9,727 nt of DNA from Prevotella sp. UBA1104. GTDB taxonomy: Bacteria > Bacteroidota > Bacteroidia > Bacteroidales > Bacteroidaceae. Below the pieces are notes generated by a model. The model did not search any database, had not been told where the DNA came from, and was given only the letters and a program-made list of their open reading frames with translations. The stretch is from assembly GCA_002314055.1 (NCBI GenBank), contig DCBP01000045.1, positions 1-9,727 on the forward strand, in the 5' to 3' direction. The position numbers and the translations under genes were made by a program. Positions 1 to 5,970 of this stretch are shown in pieces; position 1 is the stretch's first letter; the number at the start of each line of letters is the position of its first letter.

Positions 1-41
1 TAAGTAAATGTTCAAAAATAAATTTATAAATCAAATGAAAT

Positions 42-107
42 ATATAAACGACAATAGAGACAACAATAGACAACATTGTCTTCTATTATCTCTATTGTCG
101 TTTATAT
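42..107. repeat. Long imperfect inverted repeat (hairpin)
   Basis: Positions 42-60 are the exact reverse complement of 89-107 (19 bp). After a short mismatched stretch the pairing resumes (65-70 with 82-87), and the tip is GACA-ACAT-TGTC. The whole stretch can fold on either strand. No T-run follows the stem directly on either side, so a classical intrinsic terminator is not obvious. It may be an intergenic structural repeat or the 3' end of a transcript from outside the window. The structure is seen in the sequence; its role is unknown. Confidence 0.7.
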
Positions 108-334
108 TAAATTAATTCTGATTAGTTACTTATGTTTTTTACTAACATATAATATGTTCCACTGTTTGTTGCTAACAAAATCTAACTACATATGTTATGG
201 AGTAACTACTCCGCCCCTGGAAAAATCCGATTAAGCGAGAGAAGAAAAAGCTTGCTTATTCTTCCGAGCGTGAAGATTTTATCTAATGAGGAGGCGGGGG
301 AGGGGAAGAACTAAATCAAAAACTTAAATAATCT
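108..334. other. Intergenic region downstream of dapA
   Basis: This stretch lies 3' of dapA, and no confident gene was found. The first 80 bases are very AT-rich. From about 197 the composition changes. GGAGTA and TACTCC (199-212) make a short palindrome. A hairpin at 241-264 pairs GAAGAAAAAG with CTTATTCTTC, with one mismatch. A G-rich run follows (288-305). No Bacteroidetes -7 box (TAnnTTTG) was found on the plus strand here, so there is no sign that the region is transcribed rightward. Confidence 0.5.
192..314 (+). CDS. Possible 40-residue small ORF, unknown
   Basis: An ATG at 192 opens a 40-codon frame ending in TAA at 312-314. The peptide starts MLWSNYSAPGKIR and contains a basic segment SERRKS. 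It has no membrane segment, signal peptide or family that I recognise, and no promoter with a TAnnTTTG box was found upstream. It faces dapA, which is on the other strand. It may be a chance frame through a repeat-like GC-rich patch; a partly similar stretch (1324-1349) lies on the other side of dapA. Low confidence that it is a gene. Confidence 0.15.
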   Translation: MLWSNYSAPGKIRLSERRKSLLILPSVKILSNEEAGEGKN

Positions 335-1219
335 TTAGATTCTGAACTTCAGGCACTCACTGATTTTCTGCATCGTTGTCAAGCGGGTTGGCACGAGCGG
401 AAGACGAAGCACGTTTTCAATCATTCCCATCTCATGGAGCATTGCCTTCACTCCTGCCGGATTGCCGTCTACGAAGAGAAGGTTGAACAGGTCGGTAAAC
501 TTGTGGTGTATCTTGCGTGCCGGTTCAAACTCGCCGTTCTGCTCCAGTCGGAGCATGCGCGAAAACTCCTTTGGCAGAGCATTTCCGATAACGGAAATCA
601 CACCTACGGCTCCACATGCTATCATTGGGAAAGTAAGTGCATCATCGCCACTTATTACGTCAAACGAATCTGGTTTGTTCTTTATAATCTCGTCAATCTG
701 TTCCAAGCTGCCGCTTGCCTCCTTCACAGCAACGATATTCTTGCAGTCGCGGGCAAGGCGCACTGTAGTTTCAGCCTTTAGGTTTACACCCGTTCTGCCA
801 GGCACGTTATAGAGAACCACAGGCATATCCGTGGCAGCAGCAATAGTCTTGAAATGCTGATACAAGCCCTCCTGCGATGGTTTGTTGTAATAAGGACAAA
901 CACTAAGCACTCCGTCGATTCCGGAGAAGTCGCGCGTATGGAGTTCTTCCACAACGGCTGCCGTATTGTTACCACCACAACCGATAAGGATTGGCACTCT
1001 TCCGGCAACTACTTCTACTACCAAATCCTTGATTCTCTGCTTTTCATCCTCTGTAAGAGTTGGCGTTTCACCAGTTGTAGCAAGGATACAGAAGAAGTCT
1101 GCACCATTCTTCAGCTGATACTCTATCAACTTCTTCAGCGCCGTGTAATCTACAGCCCCCGAAGCAGTAAAAGGTGTTATAAGGGCAATTCCAAGTCCCT
1201 TGAATATGTTTTGAGACAT
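335..1219 (-). CDS. dapA: 4-hydroxy-tetrahydrodipicolinate synthase
   Basis: A class I aldolase (TIM barrel) that condenses pyruvate with aspartate-semialdehyde, the first committed step of the diaminopimelate/lysine pathway in the cytoplasm. The 294-residue protein has the usual family length. The Schiff-base lysine is K166 in AVKEASG. The proton-relay residues are T49 (ATTGE), Y111 (CPYYNKP) and Y137 (LYNVPGRTG), and R142 binds the semialdehyde carboxylate. GDD at 191-193 and NPAGVKAML near 253 are also typical. The ATG at 1219 gives an N-terminus (FKGLGIALITPF) that matches the family start. The gene stands alone, divergent from the toxin-antitoxin pair, with its own promoter at 1254-1284 and a leader of about 28 nt. 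I see nothing abnormal in it. Confidence 0.97.
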   Translation of the reverse strand: MSQNIFKGLGIALITPFTASGAVDYTALKKLIEYQLKNGADFFCILATTGETPTLTEDEKQRIKDLVVEVVAGRVPILIGCGGNNTAAVVEELHTRDFSGIDGVLSVCPYYNKPSQEGLYQHFKTIAAATDMPVVLYNVPGRTGVNLKAETTVRLARDCKNIVAVKEASGSLEQIDEIIKNKPDSFDVISGDDALTFPMIACGAVGVISVIGNALPKEFSRMLRLEQNGEFEPARKIHHKFTDLFNLLFVDGNPAGVKAMLHEMGMIENVLRLPLVPTRLTTMQKISECLKFRI

Positions 1220-1253
1220 AAAATATTTGTTTTTATCTTTTTATAAATCGTTG

Positions 1254-1284
1254 CAAAATTACTACATAAAAAGCAAAATTCAAA
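1254..1284 (-). promoter_or_regulatory. dapA promoter, Bacteroidetes type
   Basis: Read on the minus strand: TTTG at 1281-1284, a 19-base spacer, then TAATTTTG at 1254-1261. This matches the TTTG / TAnnTTTG (-33/-7) consensus known for the primary sigma factor of Bacteroidetes. It predicts transcription starting near 1247, about 28 bases before the dapA ATG. Confidence 0.7.
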
Positions 1285-1323
1285 ACTTTTTGCGTTTATA
1301 TATGTTATTTTAGTTCAATGATG

Positions 1324-1349
1324 ATGGAGTAGTTCCACTTCCCCTCGGA
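1324..1349. repeat. Possible degenerate copy of the 197-222 sequence
   Basis: The stretch beginning ATGGAGTA at 1324 lines up without gaps with ATGGAGTA at 197. The two share the first 8 bases, then CCCCT and scattered positions, about 17 of the first 22 bases. The copies lie on either side of dapA in the same orientation. The similarity is short and may be chance. Confidence 0.25.
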
Positions 1350-1397
1350 TACAGTTGTTCTTTTTTCATGTTCATTGTCGTTTTTCTTTTGTATGTA

Positions 1398-1428
1398 TTG
1401 CAATATAAAAGAAAAATGCGTATATTTG
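1398..1428 (+). promoter_or_regulatory. Promoter of the toxin-antitoxin operon
   Basis: TTG at 1398-1400, a 20-base spacer and TATATTTG at 1421-1428 fit the Bacteroidetes -33/-7 consensus. Transcription would start near 1434, giving a leader of about 60 bases before the antitoxin ATG. The -33 element sits inside a perfect 10-bp palindrome (TATTGCAATA, 1396-1405). That is a possible site for repression by the antitoxin, but it is not proven. Confidence 0.7.
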
Positions 1429-1471
1429 CGCCATGATAATCTATAGCAAAACACTGTAGGTACTTTCACAA

Positions 1472-1485
1472 TTTATAATTATAAA
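1472..1485. promoter_or_regulatory. 14-bp palindrome, possible operator
   Basis: TTTATAATTATAAA is a perfect 14-bp palindrome ending 9 bases before the antitoxin start codon. Type II antitoxins usually bind palindromes near their own promoter, so this and the palindrome at 1396-1405 are candidates. The AT-rich context makes chance palindromes likely. Confidence 0.3.
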
Positions 1486-1494
1486 AACAGGAAT

Positions 1495-1761
1495 ATGCAG
1501 ACAGTTAATTTACAATATAATGTTCCCGTCGGGTATAGTTTGGAGGAATTTGTAGACAAAGTGAATTCTTATGTTGCACGATTAGCAAAGAGAAAAAAGT
1601 CTGAAAAAGAATCCCTCTGCAGTCTTGACGATGAAACAAAAGAAGCAATTAAAGAAGCCTATACACATATCGAGGCTTATAAAAGGGGAGAGAAATGGGC
1701 TAAAGAAGGAGCTATTGATACAAGTAGCGTTGAGGCGATGCTAAAATCTTGTGGGGTATGA
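1495..1761 (+). CDS. Antitoxin of a YafQ-type toxin-antitoxin pair
   Basis: An 88-residue, highly charged protein encoded directly before the toxin and sharing an ATGA stop/start overlap with it. That arrangement is usual for type II modules, where the antitoxin binds the toxin and often represses the operon. The N-terminus (MQTVNLQYNVPVGYSLEEF) could form a short beta-strand and helix for dimerisation or DNA binding. A lysine-rich stretch (RLAKRKKSEKES, about 29-40) follows. The C-terminal half (about 45-88) is helical and acidic, as expected of a toxin-wrapping tail. I do not recognise a clear RelB/DinJ signature, so its role rests mainly on position. It is more AT-rich than the flanking metabolic genes, which fits horizontal acquisition. 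Confidence 0.75.
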   Translation: MQTVNLQYNVPVGYSLEEFVDKVNSYVARLAKRKKSEKESLCSLDDETKEAIKEAYTHIEAYKRGEKWAKEGAIDTSSVEAMLKSCGV

Positions 1762-2036
1762 AAGAAGTATTCCCTACAACCAAGTTTAAAAAAGACTTAA
1801 AGAAATATTCAAAGCAAGCTTCCAAAATGGAAGCATTGCTTTGTATTGTAAATAAGTTGAAACAAGAACAACCAATACCTGCACAATTCAAGCCACATAT
1901 CTTGAAAGGTGATTATAAAGGGTGTTGGGAGTGTCACATCGAAGACGACTTTTTGCTGATTTGGGTAGACGACGAGATTATTGAACTTTTGCGGTTGGGA
2001 TCCCATTCTGAACTTTTCGGAAAGAAACGAAGATAA
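1758..2036 (+). CDS. YafQ-family mRNA interferase toxin
   Basis: A 92-residue RelE/YafQ-fold toxin, predicted to cleave mRNA on the ribosome when not bound by its antitoxin. E. coli YafQ relies on H50, H63, D67, H87 and F91. The matching residues here, in the same order and spacing, are H47 (FKPHILKG), H60 and D64 (WECHIEDDFLLIW), and H83 and F87 (GSHSELF). The N-terminal helices (about 8-38) are lysine-rich. I chose the ATG at 1758, which overlaps the antitoxin stop (ATGA). A TTG at 1749 is in frame but would add only three residues. All catalytic positions are present, so the toxin is probably active. The next gene converges on it, and a hairpin with a T-rich tail follows. Confidence 0.9.
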   Translation: MKEVFPTTKFKKDLKKYSKQASKMEALLCIVNKLKQEQPIPAQFKPHILKGDYKGCWECHIEDDFLLIWVDDEIIELLRLGSHSELFGKKRR

Positions 2037-2082
2037 GAGCTGCTTACTCCATCTATCGTTTCTTTAATTTCTTTACTTTTTT
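2021..2082 (+). terminator. Probable terminator of the toxin-antitoxin operon
   Basis: AAAGAAACGA (2021-2030, inside the end of the toxin gene) pairs perfectly with TCGTTTCTTT (2056-2065), with a 25-base loop. A T-rich run follows (about 2067-2082). The stem is long but AT-rich and its loop is large, so termination may be weak. It lies between the convergent toxin and transporter genes. Confidence 0.45.
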
Positions 2083-2085
2083 CCT

Positions 2086-3003
2086 TTATTTACTTCCGAT
2101 ATACAAGAATACCATACCGAGCAAAACAAGGAAGAGATCTACCATCTTACTCTTCAGATTCTTCTCGTGAAGCAACATCGCTCCAAACAGGAACGACACG
2201 ATTACGCTACCTCTGCGCACCATCGATACGATACTGATCATTGCATCCGGGAAACTCAGGGCATAGAAATAAACGAAATCTGCAGCACTCAGGAAGACAC
2301 TTATCAGTATTATCCCCCAATGCCAGTGGAACGGTGTTGTAGTCTTGCGCTTTGGCCACCACATGATTATCAGCATTATGAGCATCATGAAACACTGGTA
2401 GATATTATACCAGCTCTGCACCATCATACTGTTTAGTCCCACTCCCCCACTCTCTCGCGGAGCCATGAGATACTTGTCGTACAGTCCGCTGACAGCCCCG
2501 AGCACGGCAGCAAGCACGATAAAATATATCCACTTATCATGTTTGAAGTCTATTCCCTCCTTCTTTCCGCTACGACTGAGCATGAAGAACGATGCAACGG
2601 CAAGTGCTACTCCAATCCACTGATACACATTGAGTCTTTCGCCAAACACGAGCAAGGCTCCCACCAACACCATAACGGGGCGCGTGGCGTTTATCGGACC
2701 GACTATCGTGAGTGGCAGATGCTTCATTCCGAAATATCCGAATATCCACGACGACAACACGATGATGCTCTTGCCTATTATATACTTGTGTTCCGCCCAT
2801 CCGCCCTGGGCAACATGAAAGATGCTGCCGTCGAGCACTGTCGTATTATACGACAGGATTATGAACGGCAAAAATATCAACGACGCAAATAGCGTGTTGA
2901 GAAACAACACCGGAATAACGGCATTGTCGCGCAGCGACTCTTTCTTAAAAGAATCATAAAACCCCAAAAGTGTCGCTGAAAGAAAAGCTAATATTAACCA
3001 CAT
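2086..3003 (-). CDS. EamA/DMT-superfamily membrane transporter
   Basis: A 305-residue inner-membrane protein with about ten hydrophobic segments, near residues 1-16, 29-51, 77-92, 98-122, 126-143, 158-176, 194-215, 229-249, 254-277 and 287-303. It forms two EamA-like halves separated by a charged linker (145-157). The motif GPINATRPVMVLVGALLVFGERLN (102-125) is the typical end of the first EamA repeat, and MVRRGSVIVSFLFGAMLLHEK (261-281) is its counterpart in the second. The substrate cannot be read from sequence; relatives export amino acids, metabolites or drugs. The gene follows truA on the same strand. No promoter box was found directly upstream, so it is probably transcribed from the truA promoter through the inserted four-helix cassette. 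Its ATG lies 9 bases from the cassette end. Confidence 0.88.
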   Translation of the reverse strand: MWLILAFLSATLLGFYDSFKKESLRDNAVIPVLFLNTLFASLIFLPFIILSYNTTVLDGSIFHVAQGGWAEHKYIIGKSIIVLSSWIFGYFGMKHLPLTIVGPINATRPVMVLVGALLVFGERLNVYQWIGVALAVASFFMLSRSGKKEGIDFKHDKWIYFIVLAAVLGAVSGLYDKYLMAPRESGGVGLNSMMVQSWYNIYQCFMMLIMLIIMWWPKRKTTTPFHWHWGIILISVFLSAADFVYFYALSFPDAMISIVSMVRRGSVIVSFLFGAMLLHEKNLKSKMVDLFLVLLGMVFLYIGSK

Positions 3004-3012
3004 GTTTTTTTT

Positions 3013-3046
3013 AATTAGGAATTAGGAAAGAGGAATTAGGAATTAA
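3013..3046. repeat. Left 34-bp terminal inverted repeat of the cassette
   Basis: This stretch is the exact reverse complement of 3456-3489. On the plus strand it is built of heptads starting with GAA: GAATTAG (also as a partial first unit), GAAAGAG, then GAATTAG and GAATTAA. Just inside it, AATTAGGA (3035-3042) can also pair with TCCTAATT (3050-3057), giving a smaller alternative hairpin. The outer end lies 9 bases from the transporter start codon. Confidence 0.95.
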
Positions 3047-3078
3047 TACTCCTAATTATGTCGACCTTCCTAATAATT

Positions 3079-3444
3079 TTATTTTATATTTAAATTTTCT
3101 GCTGTTGTTTTGGTAATACTACTTAATATTTTACGAAGTTCAACGCAGTCTGCATTCACTGAATCAAATTGTTCCTTTGTCATATAATCTGTTGAATATA
3201 ACAAATCAAGCCAGTATTCAGTCTCAACACATTCCTTAAAAGAAATGTATAATTTTGAAAGGAAATCCTTCTTGCTGAAAGTACAAATTCCTTCTGCTAT
3301 ATTTGCCCCTATACTTGTACCACTCCGTAACAGCTGCTTAGATAAAACAAATTCTTTTTTTTCATTAATCAAGTATTTATACAGGTTTATTATACGTATC
3401 GAAAAAGCTCTTGACTTTTCACGAACGACATTATCATCTTTCAT
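3079..3444 (-). CDS. Four-helix-bundle protein, S23/IVP family
   Basis: A 121-residue protein of the family found in intervening sequences of bacterial 23S rRNA (S23/IVP) and related to the Avd accessory protein of diversity-generating retroelements. These proteins form four-helix bundles that assemble into pentamers with a positive surface, and are thought to bind nucleic acid. Helices are predicted at about 8-28, 31-52, 57-85 and 88-114. Family hallmarks are QLLRSGTSIGANIAEG (37-52) and ETEYWLDLL (74-82). The length is normal and no key part is missing. The start at 3444 gives the usual MKDDNVVREKSRAF-type N-terminus. No promoter was seen of its own, so it is probably read from the truA promoter. 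The biological role of stand-alone members is unknown. Confidence 0.9.
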   Translation of the reverse strand: MKDDNVVREKSRAFSIRIINLYKYLINEKKEFVLSKQLLRSGTSIGANIAEGICTFSKKDFLSKLYISFKECVETEYWLDLLYSTDYMTKEQFDSVNADCVELRKILSSITKTTAENLNIK

Positions 3445-3455
3445 AAGACAGGCAT

Positions 3456-3489
3456 TTAATTCCTAATTCCTCTTTCCTAATTCCTAATT
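3456..3489. repeat. Right 34-bp terminal inverted repeat of the cassette
   Basis: This is the perfect reverse complement of 3013-3046. It lies between the truA stop codon (3494-3496) and the four-helix-bundle start (3444). In the minus-strand transcript it comes first, as the 5' arm, and its purine-rich AAAGAGGAA lies upstream of the four-helix ATG. Confidence 0.95.
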
Positions 3490-3493
3490 GTTT

Positions 3494-4231
3494 TTATAAA
3501 ACGTATTCCACGTTTTCTAAAAACAACGCATTACCGGGCATACTCTCACCTGCATTGCTGCGGTTTTTTCCAGCAACAATAACCTTAAACTGTTCCAGAG
3601 AAATCTTGTGTCTCCCCACATCCACGAGCGTTCCGACTACGGCGCGCACCATGTTGCGGAGGAACCTGTCTGCCGAAATCACGAAATGCCAGCAACCGTT
3701 ACCGTCGTCAATCCATCGAGCCTCTGTCACGCGGCATATTGTAGTCTTCACATCGGTATGCACCTTGCAGAAAGCGGCAAAGTCGCTACATTCCAACAGG
3801 TATGCGGCAGCCTCGTTCATGAGCGGGAAGTCGAGGTCGTAATGCAGTTCACAGGAATAGAACCTTTGGAAAGGATTCTTGCTTGTATGAATATAATAAT
3901 AGTAAGTGCGCTTCACGGCACTAAACCTTGCATGCATGTCAGCATCAACGGGAATAACCTTGCTCACGCTGATGTCTCTCGGCAGAAGTCTGTTGAGCTT
4001 GTATGCGAGCTGTCGGCAGTCTATCTCCTGCTCCATATCAAAATGAGCCACCATCACCCGGGCATGCACCCCGGCATCCGTGCGCCCGGCGCCAACAATC
4101 TCTGTTTGCCGGCGCAAAATTGTAGAGAGAGCCTTCTGCATCTCCTCCTGAACGGAATTGCCGTTTGGCTGTATCTGCCAACCGTGGTAGTTTGTCCCGT
4201 CGTAGCTTAAATATATAAAATATCGTTGCAT
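3494..4231 (-). CDS. truA: tRNA pseudouridine synthase A
   Basis: Converts uridines 38-40 in the anticodon arm of many tRNAs to pseudouridine. The 245-residue protein has normal length. The catalytic aspartate is D52 in GAGRTDAGVHA. Other TruA features are the N-terminal YDGTNYHGWQ (10-19), LNRLLPRDI (about 84-92), the RTYYYYI segment and the C-terminal FLRNMVRAVVGTLVDVG. The ATG at 4231 is the first start and gives the expected N-terminus (MQRYFIYLSYDGT). It has its own promoter at 4270-4300 and heads a minus-strand unit with the four-helix cassette and the transporter. TAA at 3494-3496 is only 4 bases from the cassette repeat, so the gene itself is intact. Confidence 0.97.
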   Translation of the reverse strand: MQRYFIYLSYDGTNYHGWQIQPNGNSVQEEMQKALSTILRRQTEIVGAGRTDAGVHARVMVAHFDMEQEIDCRQLAYKLNRLLPRDISVSKVIPVDADMHARFSAVKRTYYYYIHTSKNPFQRFYSCELHYDLDFPLMNEAAAYLLECSDFAAFCKVHTDVKTTICRVTEARWIDDGNGCWHFVISADRFLRNMVRAVVGTLVDVGRHKISLEQFKVIVAGKNRSNAGESMPGNALFLENVEYVL

Positions 4232-4269
4232 CTTTAAAAAAGTTCTCTTTATTTTCTAAATTCAGCATG

Positions 4270-4300
4270 CAAAGTTACTCCATATATGGCGATTTACAAA
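4270..4300 (-). promoter_or_regulatory. truA promoter, Bacteroidetes type
   Basis: Minus strand: TTTG at 4297-4300, a 19-base spacer and TAACTTTG at 4270-4277, a full match to the -33/-7 consensus. The predicted start is near 4263, about 32 bases before the truA ATG. It is the only good promoter found for the truA-cassette-transporter block. Confidence 0.75.
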
Positions 4301-4430
4301 AATATTGCAAAGAAAAAACAAACAAGTCCTCATATGTTCCCATCCCCCGTTTCATGCCACCAAAATCAACAGGAAAGAGAATAAACCAGTAAAAGCAATA
4401 TTATACGGCAACAAAATAAAGCGTATCATT

Positions 4431-4462
4431 TTTGACAGAAAAGAAATTACGTATTACCTTTG
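4431..4462 (+). promoter_or_regulatory. cobQ operon promoter, Bacteroidetes type
   Basis: TTTG at 4431-4434, a 20-base spacer and TACCTTTG at 4455-4462 match the consensus fully. Transcription would begin near 4469, leaving a leader of about 38 bases. That is far too short for a cobalamin riboswitch, and no such element is apparent in the 275-base spacer between truA and cobQ (4232-4506). Apart from the two divergent promoters I see nothing else in that spacer. Confidence 0.75.
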
Positions 4463-4506
4463 CAGATGATTTGGAAACAATGCAGACTGACACATAACCA
4501 CTTATT

Positions 4507-5970
4507 ATGAACAAGAAATATCTTCATCCACTTATGCTTGCCGGAACGGGCAGCGATGTGGGCAAAAGCGTACTCGCCACGGCTCTATGCCGAATCTTTC
4601 TGCAAAAGGGCTACCAGCCGGCTCCTTTCAAAGCACAGAACATGGCACTCAACTCTTTTGCCACGCCCGACGGACTGGAAATCGGACGGGCGCAGGCAGT
4701 TCAGGCGGAGGCGGCTGGTCTGCCATGCTCCACAGACATGAACCCACTCTTGCTGAAGCCCAACTCGGAACATACCACTCAAGTGGTGCTAAACGGCAAG
4801 CCTATAGGCAACCGCTCTGCTTACGCCTATTTCCGTAAGGAAGGACGGGAAGAACTGCGCTCTGCCGTAAATGCCGCCTTCGACCGTCTGTCGAGCCATT
4901 ACAACCCGATTGTCATGGAGGGAGCAGGCAGTATATCGGAGATTAACCTGCGCGACTCAGATCTCGTGAACATGCCTATGGCTCGCCATGCCGGGGCTGA
5001 TGTTATCCTCGTGGCAGATATCGACCGCGGCGGCGTGTTTGCCTCGTGTTATGGTAGTGTGATGCTGCAGACACCCGACGACAGAAAGCGGATTAAGGGA
5101 ATTATTATTAACAAGTTCCGCGGCGATATCCGTCTCTTCGACGAGGGAAAGAGGATGATTGAGGAGTTGTGCGGCGTACCGGTGCTTGGCATTGTACCGA
5201 TGTTCCGGGATATAGTTATCGAAGAGGAGGACAGCGTGGAACTGGAAAGGAAAATCCATTCGCTGTCTCTTGGCAAGGTGAACATCGCCGTAGTTCTGCT
5301 CCGCCATATCTCTAACTTCACGGATTTCAACGTGATGGAACGCGACAGTCGCGTAAACCTATTCTACACCAACAATATTTCTGACATCGAAAAGGCAGAC
5401 ATCATTATCCTGCCCGGCACGAAGGCAACACTCGACGACCTCTACGAACTGAGGCGTAACGGTGTGGCACAGGCTATCATCAGAGCTCACAAAGAGGGGA
5501 AGACTGTTATCGGTATCTGCGGTGGCTTCCAAATGCTCGGACAAACTGTTGCCGATCCTGACGGAGTGGAAGGGAGCGTGCCACAACTGCCAGGACTGGG
5601 ACTGCTCGACACGACGACGGTGATGAAACACGACAAAGTGACAAGACAGGTTTCTTTCCGTTTCAACGGGGCGGAATGTAAAGGCTACGAGATTCACCAG
5701 GGCAATACCGTGTATTCTGAACAATCCGACAAAGCTGGAGGAAAGACAGAAAAGGTTGTAATGGCAGAACATTGTATCGGAACTTACATCCACGGATTTC
5801 TCGACAATGGAGCGGTTATCGATTTTATCCTTGAACCGTATTCTAAAGGGAAGCATAACGTGAAAACAGAAAGTGTTGAGGAATTTAAAAACCGTCAATA
5901 CGATTTACTTGCATCTCACGTGAGGAAGTATGTTGACATCGACAGACTGATTAAAATTATACAATCATGA
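4507..5970 (+). CDS. cobQ: Cobyric acid synthase (CobQ/CbiP)
   Basis: Amidates four peripheral carboxyl groups of adenosyl-cobyrinic acid a,c-diamide, using glutamine and ATP, to give adenosylcobyric acid. The 487-residue protein has the usual two domains. An N-terminal dethiobiotin-synthetase-like ATP-binding domain carries AGTGSDVGKS (12-21) and DIDRGGVFAS (171-180). A C-terminal class I glutamine amidotransferase domain has nucleophile C338 (GICGGFQMLG) and histidine H429 (GTYIHG), with GYEIHQG at 393-399. All key residues are intact. The ATG at 4507 matches the family start. It is the first gene of a three-gene operon, and its TGA overlaps the next ATG (ATGA at 5967-5970). It has a strong promoter but no visible riboswitch. 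Regulation is otherwise unknown. Confidence 0.97.
   Translation: MNKKYLHPLMLAGTGSDVGKSVLATALCRIFLQKGYQPAPFKAQNMALNSFATPDGLEIGRAQAVQAEAAGLPCSTDMNPLLLKPNSEHTTQVVLNGKPIGNRSAYAYFRKEGREELRSAVNAAFDRLSSHYNPIVMEGAGSISEINLRDSDLVNMPMARHAGADVILVADIDRGGVFASCYGSVMLQTPDDRKRIKGIIINKFRGDIRLFDEGKRMIEELCGVPVLGIVPMFRDIVIEEEDSVELERKIHSLSLGKVNIAVVLLRHISNFTDFNVMERDSRVNLFYTNNISDIEKADIIILPGTKATLDDLYELRRNGVAQAIIRAHKEGKTVIGICGGFQMLGQTVADPDGVEGSVPQLPGLGLLDTTTVMKHDKVTRQVSFRFNGAECKGYEIHQGNTVYSEQSDKAGGKTEKVVMAEHCIGTYIHGFLDNGAVIDFILEPYSKGKHNVKTESVEEFKNRQYDLLASHVRKYVDIDRLIKIIQS

Larger units (their letters stand above)
3013..3489 (-). mobile_element. Cassette: S23-type gene between 34-bp inverted repeats
   Basis: A 477-bp unit consisting of perfect 34-bp terminal inverted repeats around a single gene, a four-helix-bundle protein. 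It begins 4 bases after the truA stop codon and ends 9 bases before the transporter ATG, so it fills the junction of two same-strand genes. Read on the minus strand, AAAAAC stands on both sides of it, a possible target-site duplication or a chance A-run. It encodes no transposase, so any movement would need help from elsewhere. It is clearly more AT-rich than truA. That it is mobile is inferred from this structure; I have not compared it with other genomes. Confidence 0.55.

Noticed and set aside
1749..1757. Alternative TTG start of the toxin adding three residues
   Set aside because: The ATG at 1758 forms an ATGA overlap with the antitoxin stop and gives the family-like N-terminus.
3013..3489. 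Diversity-generating retroelement (Avd next to a reverse transcriptase)
   Set aside because: No reverse transcriptase, template repeat or variable target gene in the window; the neighbours are truA and a transporter.
3608..4210. 200-codon open frame on the plus strand opposite truA
   Set aside because: It lies wholly antisense to an intact truA, has no recognisable domain, and has no promoter. Long antisense frames are common in genes of this codon bias.
4232..4506. Possible cobalamin riboswitch before cobQ
   Set aside because: No B12-box (GCCACTG-like) in the right place, and the predicted leader is only about 38 nt. The TGCCACCA near 4354 lies upstream of the promoter.
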